Below, piece after piece: positions 6,393-10,291 of a stretch of DNA of 10,291 bases. The notes below the pieces were generated by a model that did no database searches, was not told the origin of the DNA, and worked only from the letters and a program-made list of their open reading frames with translations. The DNA comes from Prevotellaceae bacterium (GTDB taxonomy: Bacteria > Bacteroidota > Bacteroidia > Bacteroidales > UBA932): positions 1 through 10,291 of the forward strand of contig JAITOP010000362.1 in the NCBI GenBank assembly GCA_031289895.1, read 5' to 3'. Each line of letters opens with the position of its first letter. The first letter of the stretch is position 1. Position numbers and translations under genes: made by a program.

Positions 6393-7252
6393 CAAAAATG
6401 AATATAAGTTGTTGGGTCAATAGGGATGCCGTTTTGCCATAATTCAAAATGCAGCACATTATTTTTTGCAGGATTTGTATTTGTTCCCACATTGGCTATC
6501 GCCTCGCCTGCATTTACACGCTCGCCTACCGATTTAATTACCGTTGCGTTTCCTTTGTATATTGATATTAAATTATTGTTGTGTTGAATTTGCACAACAT
6601 AATTATCGTTAAACGTCCATCCCGAAAAGATTATCATTCCATCGAGCGTTGCTGTAACAATAGGACTTGTGGTGGCTTTAATATCAATACCAAAATATTT
6701 TTTATTTGCATCAAATAATGTTGTTATTTCGCCTTTCAGCGGCGGATACAAATACATATTTTCAAATATAGGGCTTTTGTTTTTTACCGACAGACGCGCA
6801 ATTTCTTCTTGCTCAATTTCGCTTCTGAATATAGAATCTTCGGGCAACAGAGTATATTCTGTCGCTCCGGGTGTGTTGATAAGCGAATCGACATTAAGAT
6901 TTTCATTTATGATAGAATCTGTTTCGCCCGTAACAAACGATTGTATTGAGTTGAAATATCCTTCCCACGAGGCAATTGCGTTTTCGAGAGAATCAAGTTT
7001 TTCGGCGTTGCTTATAATTTTTTGTCGTGTTGAATTGGTAGGATAACCCGGAATAAGATTGCGAACGGGCGTATAAGCGATAAATAAAAAAAACAAGAAA
7101 AAGACAGCGGCAATAACAGGAATAACAACACTCAGAACAAGCCAACCCGAAAGACGCGCTTTCCACACTTGCTCATAATCGGTATCGTTATAAATCGAAA
7201 ACCTATATTTTTTGCCTAATATGCGATATATTTTTTTTCTCTTTTCTCCCAT
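6392..7252 (-). CDS. M23/LytM-domain membrane protein, probably non-catalytic
   Basis: This 286-residue envelope protein is anchored by one membrane segment (about 38-60) after a basic cytosolic tail (KRKKIYRILGKKYRF). A short periplasmic linker with charged, helix-forming sequence (about 74-155) leads to a LytM fold at about 165-286. Active M23 peptidases use H-x3-D and H-x-H motifs. Here the first reads YFGID, so the metal-binding His is Tyr186 while Asp190 remains. The second reads VLHFELW, so the first His is Val266 while His268 remains. With two active-site histidines gone, it is probably a peptidoglycan-binding or regulatory pseudo-enzyme, like EnvC-type proteins (inference). It is the first gene of the cluster and its TGA overlaps the dxr ATG. 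A possible -7 box lies at 7285-7292. I recall similar proteins next to dxr in other Bacteroidota. Confidence 0.88.
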   Translation of the reverse strand: MGEKRKKIYRILGKKYRFSIYNDTDYEQVWKARLSGWLVLSVVIPVIAAVFFLFFLFIAYTPVRNLIPGYPTNSTRQKIISNAEKLDSLENAIASWEGYFNSIQSFVTGETDSIINENLNVDSLINTPGATEYTLLPEDSIFRSEIEQEEIARLSVKNKSPIFENMYLYPPLKGEITTLFDANKKYFGIDIKATTSPIVTATLDGMIIFSGWTFNDNYVVQIQHNNNLISIYKGNATVIKSVGERVNAGEAIANVGTNTNPAKNNVLHFELWQNGIPIDPTTYIHF

Positions 7253-7284
7253 TTCAAAACAGATATTATTGAAATATTGAACGG

Positions 7285-7292
7285 CAAAATTA
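7285..7292 (-). promoter_or_regulatory. Possible -7 box for the M23-dxr-rseP cluster
   Basis: The minus strand reads TAATTTTG, an exact match to the Bacteroidota -7 consensus TAnnTTTG, about 33 bp before the M23 start codon. No good TTTG -33 element lies 19-21 bp further upstream, only weak T-rich sequence, so the call is tentative. Confidence 0.45.
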
Positions 7293-7362
7293 CAAAAAAA
7301 TATGTATTTTATATTAATAAATCAAAAATTTTACAGTTTTATGAAGAAATTAGAGACAGAAA

Positions 7363-7392
7363 CAATTACGAATTACGAAAATTACGAATTAC
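7363..7392. repeat. Heptamer array 5 (CAATTAC/GAATTAC with central A insertion)
   Basis: The units are CAATTAC, GAATTAC, a 9-bp version with two extra A bases, and GAATTAC. The design is the same as array 3 (two units, A insertion, two units). It lies inside a 33-codon open frame (7341-7442), which I regard as a by-product of the repeat. Confidence 0.85.
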
Positions 7393-7466
7393 GATTTGTG
7401 GCGAATAGCAAAAAGTCCGAAGTCCTTAGTTACAAAAAATAAATAACTTATGATGTTTTTAATTTT

Positions 7467-7636
7467 TGGATTGCTTCGTTGCTCGCAATGACGCAGGTGT
7501 TTCATTAGCCCGTCATTCCGCGCGTGACGCGGGATCCCCTGAAATATACAGATTTATTATCAGGGGATTGCGGGTCAAGTCCGCAATGACGGGAAGTCCA
7601 AATGCAATGCGTCATTGCGAGGGACGAAGCAATCCA
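7467..7636. repeat. Nested palindromic intergenic element (two inverted-repeat types)
   Basis: The outer arms 7467-7495 and 7608-7636 (29 bp each) are reverse complements at 27 of 29 positions. They begin TGGATTGCTTCGT and end ACGAAGCAATCCA. Inside them lies a second inverted repeat, 7509-7542 and 7560-7593 (34 bp each), matching at 27 of 34 positions and beginning CCCGTCATT. Both types resemble non-coding palindromic repeats (words such as CGTCATTGCGAGG and GGATTGCTTCGT) that I know from spacers of many bacterial genomes. Both contain a CGTCATT(G/C)CG word. The DNA or its transcript could form one long hairpin with a short central loop (7543-7559). The G+C content is clearly higher than in the surrounding DNA. 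There is no transposase, so it is at most a passive (MITE-like) element. Confidence 0.88.
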
Positions 7637-7681
7637 GAGACATTTATATCTTATTTATTTGTCATCACTTAATGTGAATAA

Positions 7682-7713
7682 CCCTCAATGACGCGAAACG
7701 ATTGAGGGCTTTT
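7682..7713 (+). terminator. Hairpin terminator without an obvious upstream gene
   Basis: CCCTCAAT (7682-7689) pairs perfectly with ATTGAGGG (7701-7708) around an 11-base loop and is followed by CTTTTC. The short T run is on the plus strand, so it would end rightward transcription. No plus-strand protein gene precedes it in the window. It could end a short non-coding transcript over the palindromic element or shield the gene at 8037 from upstream transcription (inference). Confidence 0.5.
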
Positions 7714-7851
7714 CAAAGATAAAAAATAAAAAGTATTACTTTATAAGTCTGTTTTCTTTTACTTTTAAACACTTTTTTTGCAAAAAATCGTTTGGGTTTA
7801 ATATTTTTTAAGAAAATTAAATAGTTCACATACAATATTTTATGATTTTAC

Positions 7852-7898
7852 TTTTGAAATAAAATTATATTTTCTGTTTTTTTTGAAATAAAATTATA
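7852..7898. repeat. 18-bp direct repeat (two copies)
   Basis: TTTTGAAATAAAATTATA occurs exactly at 7852-7869 and 7881-7898, a spacing of 29 bp start to start, or not quite three helical turns. The copies lie about 140-185 bp before the outer-membrane gene. They could be a pair of binding sites or a simple local duplication. Low complexity limits how much can be read into them, although an exact 18-bp match is unlikely by chance. Confidence 0.85.
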
Positions 7899-7966
7899 CA
7901 TTTACGAAATTTTTAAAATTTGAATATGAAATTGCTTCATTTTTATAACATTTTTCTATTAAAAGG

Positions 7967-7974
7967 TAAGTTTG
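7967..7974 (+). promoter_or_regulatory. Possible -7 box for the outer-membrane gene
   Basis: TAAGTTTG matches the Bacteroidota -7 consensus TAnnTTTG and would place the transcript start near 7980, leaving a leader of about 55 bases. No TTTG -33 element lies at the expected distance. An imperfect inverted repeat (7965-7971 and 7984-7990, one G-T pair) overlaps the box and could be an operator or leader hairpin. Confidence 0.4.
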
Positions 7975-8036
7975 TGAAATTCGACTTGCCAAATTACACT
8001 TTTTTAATTAAAAATATTACAAAATCAAAAATCACC

Positions 8037-10291
8037 ATGAAAAAATTATTAACAATAATCACATTTTGCATTACTATAATGACAGTTAACGCACAAGCAA
8101 TCAGCGGCATTGTAGTTGATGAAACAGGTATGCCAATAGAATCGGTAAACGTTGTTTTAAACACAACCGACAGCGTTTTTATTGAAGGTACAGCAACCAA
8201 CAAATCAGGTGAATTTATCTTGCAAAAAGGCGATGATTCTATAAAGCGATTAATTTTTAGCCATACAAGTTATCAAACAAAAACAATAAGCATAACACAT
8301 GGAAATATTGATACTATTGTTATGTTATCAAACGTGCATTCGCTTTCCGAAGCTGTTGTTATAGCAAGTAATACAATATTTAAAGATGGCAAACGAATAA
8401 TTACTCCCACAGCAGAACAAATCGCCAAGTCGCCGACAGGATTGTTTTTACTTGATAAACTTATCTTACCTCGTTTGATTGTTGATATTGACAAAAATTC
8501 GGTCTCGGCTATTGGTGGTAACGTTGTAACGCTCATAAACGGGCGCGAAGCCGACAATTACGAAATAGTAGCTTTGGACGCTAAAAATATAATAAGTGTT
8601 GAATATTCGGATATACCTTTGGCTCGCTTTGCAGGCGCATCTATAATTATTAATTTTATTGTAAAACAAATTGAAAAAGGAGGAACATTTACTACAGACC
8701 TCACAAATGGATTAGTAACAGTGTATGGTGAAGATTATTTTTTTACAAAATTTTATAATGGAGCATCACAGTTTTCAATGTCATACTGGCCTCAATTTCG
8801 CGATTTTAAATCGCAATGGAGAGAAAACGAAGAAACATTTTATATTAATGGAACAACAATACAACGTAAGGAACAAGGCGAAAATGACAGATTCAGATAT
8901 TTAGTTAATAATTTGTCGTTCAGATATAATTATTTTAAAAACAATAGAATATTTGATGTGTCGCTTACCAACAGAATTGAAAATTATCCTGATAATAATT
9001 ACAAAAGTAAATTGTTTACCAATACAAGTAACGACACATTGTTTATGACGGATAATTCACAAAACACAGCATTTACACCTAATCTGCGGCTTTATTATCA
9101 AGAGCCTTTGGGCAAACATCAAATGTTGTACGCAACTCTGTCGGGAGGTTATGCTAAACGCAATTATAAGCGCGATTACAAAGAAATGCTTAACGACAAT
9201 ACAGTAGAAAATTATTTTTATTCGGATGTTGACGAAAACCAACAAGTTTATAATGCCTCTGTTTCTTACGAAAATGATATTAAGTTGGAAAAGTCGGGTT
9301 GGACAATGACTTTTGATGCTGCATTAAAGCATAATTACAGTACAACAAAAAATAATTATAACAATACTATAAAAAATACTTCTACCAAAATTGATGTAAA
9401 TCGAAGTGAATTATCGGCATCCCTGACCTTTACAAAAGATAAATCATATATAAATGTTAGTACTTCTTTGTATAGAAACGCTAATGCAATAGGTGATATT
9501 AAGAATACGTATTATAATTTATATGTAGGACTTTCCGGACAATATACATTTTCTAAAACAAGCAGTATTTGGTCTGATTTTATGTTGTCACATAATAGAA
9601 GTCCATCTTTATCCGACTTAAGTAATGTTGACCAATTTATTGATTCTATACAAATTCGCAGAGGAAATCCTAATTTATCTAATCCTAAATATTATCAAAA
9701 CAGAACAAGTTTTGATTTTGAAACGAAAAATCTGTATTTGTCTTTTGAAATAAAATATGAATATATGGCAAAACCGGTAATGGAAACGTCTTTTTTGGAA
9801 GGTAAATATATTATACGAACAGTCGAAAATCATAAAAGTTTTCATGAAATTTCTCCTTACCTTTATTTAAATGCAACAAAATTATGGAATTTTCTTTCTG
9901 TCCAATTTTGTACCGGAATAAGAAGAAATTTAAGCTACGGCAACACATATACGCATGCAATTACTTATTTCTTTTTATGGAGCAAAGTTAGTTTTATGTA
10001 TAAAAAATGGCAATTATCTTATAGTTTTTACCAAAACTCAAATGATTCTTTTTGGGGCGAAACGTTAGACCGTAGTGAAGGCGGCGACAGAATAACACTA
10101 TATTACATTCATCCAAAATTTTACGTAGGAATTGGATGTTTCGACCCGTTTACGGCTTCTACTCTTTCAAGTGCAACGATTAATCATTCTGAAGTTGCAC
10201 CTTATCGTCGTTATCAACATATAAGTGCATTTAGAGGAGGTAAAGGATTTTTTGTGAGATTCGGAAAAACATTACGTTGGGGGCAACAAAA
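8037..10291 (+). CDS. Outer-membrane beta-barrel protein, TonB-receptor-like, 3' end outside window
   Basis: The frame stays open from the ATG at 8037 to the window edge: 751 codons with no stop. A signal peptide (1-20) ends in TVNAQ. A carboxypeptidase-regulatory-like domain (about 21-100) starts ISGIVVDETGMPIESVNVVL and leads into the linker SLSEAVVIAS. A reduced plug-like domain (about 105-212) includes VVTLINGREAD (163-173) and the closing ASIIINFIVK. The rest is barrel sequence rich in aromatic and Asn residues, with the hallmark RRGNPNLSNPKY. This matches the 'outer membrane beta-barrel family' (OMP_b-brl_3-like) of Bacteroidota, which is related to TonB-dependent receptors. The ligand cannot be deduced and no adjacent SusD-like gene is seen. 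The late FFVRFGKTLRWGQQ looks like the final strand, so only a short tail is probably missing. The A-rich leader and single clear signal peptide support the start. Confidence 0.88.
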   Translation, partial: MKKLLTIITFCITIMTVNAQAISGIVVDETGMPIESVNVVLNTTDSVFIEGTATNKSGEFILQKGDDSIKRLIFSHTSYQTKTISITHGNIDTIVMLSNVHSLSEAVVIASNTIFKDGKRIITPTAEQIAKSPTGLFLLDKLILPRLIVDIDKNSVSAIGGNVVTLINGREADNYEIVALDAKNIISVEYSDIPLARFAGASIIINFIVKQIEKGGTFTTDLTNGLVTVYGEDYFFTKFYNGASQFSMSYWPQFRDFKSQWRENEETFYINGTTIQRKEQGENDRFRYLVNNLSFRYNYFKNNRIFDVSLTNRIENYPDNNYKSKLFTNTSNDTLFMTDNSQNTAFTPNLRLYYQEPLGKHQMLYATLSGGYAKRNYKRDYKEMLNDNTVENYFYSDVDENQQVYNASVSYENDIKLEKSGWTMTFDAALKHNYSTTKNNYNNTIKNTSTKIDVNRSELSASLTFTKDKSYINVSTSLYRNANAIGDIKNTYYNLYVGLSGQYTFSKTSSIWSDFMLSHNRSPSLSDLSNVDQFIDSIQIRRGNPNLSNPKYYQNRTSFDFETKNLYLSFEIKYEYMAKPVMETSFLEGKYIIRTVENHKSFHEISPYLYLNATKLWNFLSVQFCTGIRRNLSYGNTYTHAITYFFLWSKVSFMYKKWQLSYSFYQNSNDSFWGETLDRSEGGDRITLYYIHPKFYVGIGCFDPFTASTLSSATINHSEVAPYRRYQHISAFRGGKGFFVRFGKTLRWGQQ

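Larger units (their letters stand above)
7253..8036. other. Divergent 784-bp spacer, gene-free, repeat-rich
   Basis: This spacer separates the minus-strand M23-dxr cluster from the plus-strand outer-membrane gene. In order it contains a probable minus promoter (about 7285-7292), array 5 (7363-7392), a 170-bp nested palindrome (7467-7636), a terminator-like hairpin (7682-7713), an 18-bp direct repeat (7852-7898) and a possible plus -7 box (7967-7974). The rest is very AT-rich and shows nothing more. No reading frame here looks like a real protein. Confidence 0.8.

Noticed and set aside
6393..6395. TTG as the start codon of dxr
   Set aside because: The ATG directly after it gives the family-typical N-terminus and a TGATG overlap with the previous gene.
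7341..7442. 33-codon frame MKKLETETITNYENYE... on the plus strand
   Set aside because: Heptamer array 5 accounts for the NYENYEL part, the remainder has no recognisable character, and no promoter or conserved context supports it. A micropeptide cannot be fully excluded.
7466..7672. 68-codon open frame on the plus strand starting with TTG
   Set aside because: It is a translation of the nested palindrome (peptides such as DCFVARND and RHCEGRSNPE), which I know as a common spurious product of this repeat type.
8273..8557. Minus-strand frames (8273-8557, 8466-8669, 9057-9245) opposite the outer-membrane gene
   Set aside because: The plus strand carries one continuous 751-codon frame with signal peptide and family motifs, so these are shadows.

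Overview
The window looks like a chromosomal segment of an AT-rich member of the Bacteroidota, probably near the Bacteroidales (inference from gene content and style, not from a search). Evidence: a DUF4837-type lipoprotein, the Bacteroidota-type gene order M23 protein - dxr - rseP - DUF4837, a carboxypeptidase-regulatory-like/outer-membrane beta-barrel protein whose signal peptide ends in Asn-Ala-Gln, A-rich leaders instead of Shine-Dalgarno sites, and two TAnnTTTG-type -7 boxes.

Layout. Positions 1-503 (minus strand) hold the N-terminus of a probable M15-type peptidase, cut by the window edge, and an unassigned 105-residue protein. Together they look like the edge of a prophage or phage-derived module lying to the left. 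Positions 536-2311 (minus) encode a three-domain aminopeptidase P. Positions 2673-7252 (minus) form a compact cluster, read in the order M23/LytM-like membrane protein, Dxr, RseP, DUF4837 lipoprotein. The first two genes overlap by one base at TGATG. Positions 7253-8036 are a divergent, gene-free spacer rich in repeats. From 8037 to the right edge (plus) runs an outer-membrane beta-barrel protein of the TonB-receptor-like type, open at its 3' end. It is the largest reading frame in the window.

How the genes fit together. The minus cluster combines isoprenoid precursor synthesis (Dxr), regulated intramembrane proteolysis (RseP) and two envelope proteins of less certain function. The LytM domain of the M23 protein lacks two of its expected active-site histidines, so it is probably a non-catalytic envelope protein. 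The plus-strand protein is a separate envelope gene with its own probable promoter.

Most notable. The spacers carry a family of 7-bp tandem repeats. Four arrays (121-183, 2428-2455, 2593-2690, 7363-7392) share the scaffold NNANNAC with other positions free. A fifth, weaker array (506-533) is related only on the other strand. The largest has 14 uninterrupted units and runs into the 3' end of the DUF4837 gene, supplying its last codons and its stop. The 7253-8036 spacer holds a 170-bp nested palindrome of two different inverted-repeat types, a hairpin terminator with no obvious gene before it, and an 18-bp direct repeat upstream of the outer-membrane gene. I see no defence system, CRISPR array, RNA gene or intact mobile element, and no convincing new multi-gene system.
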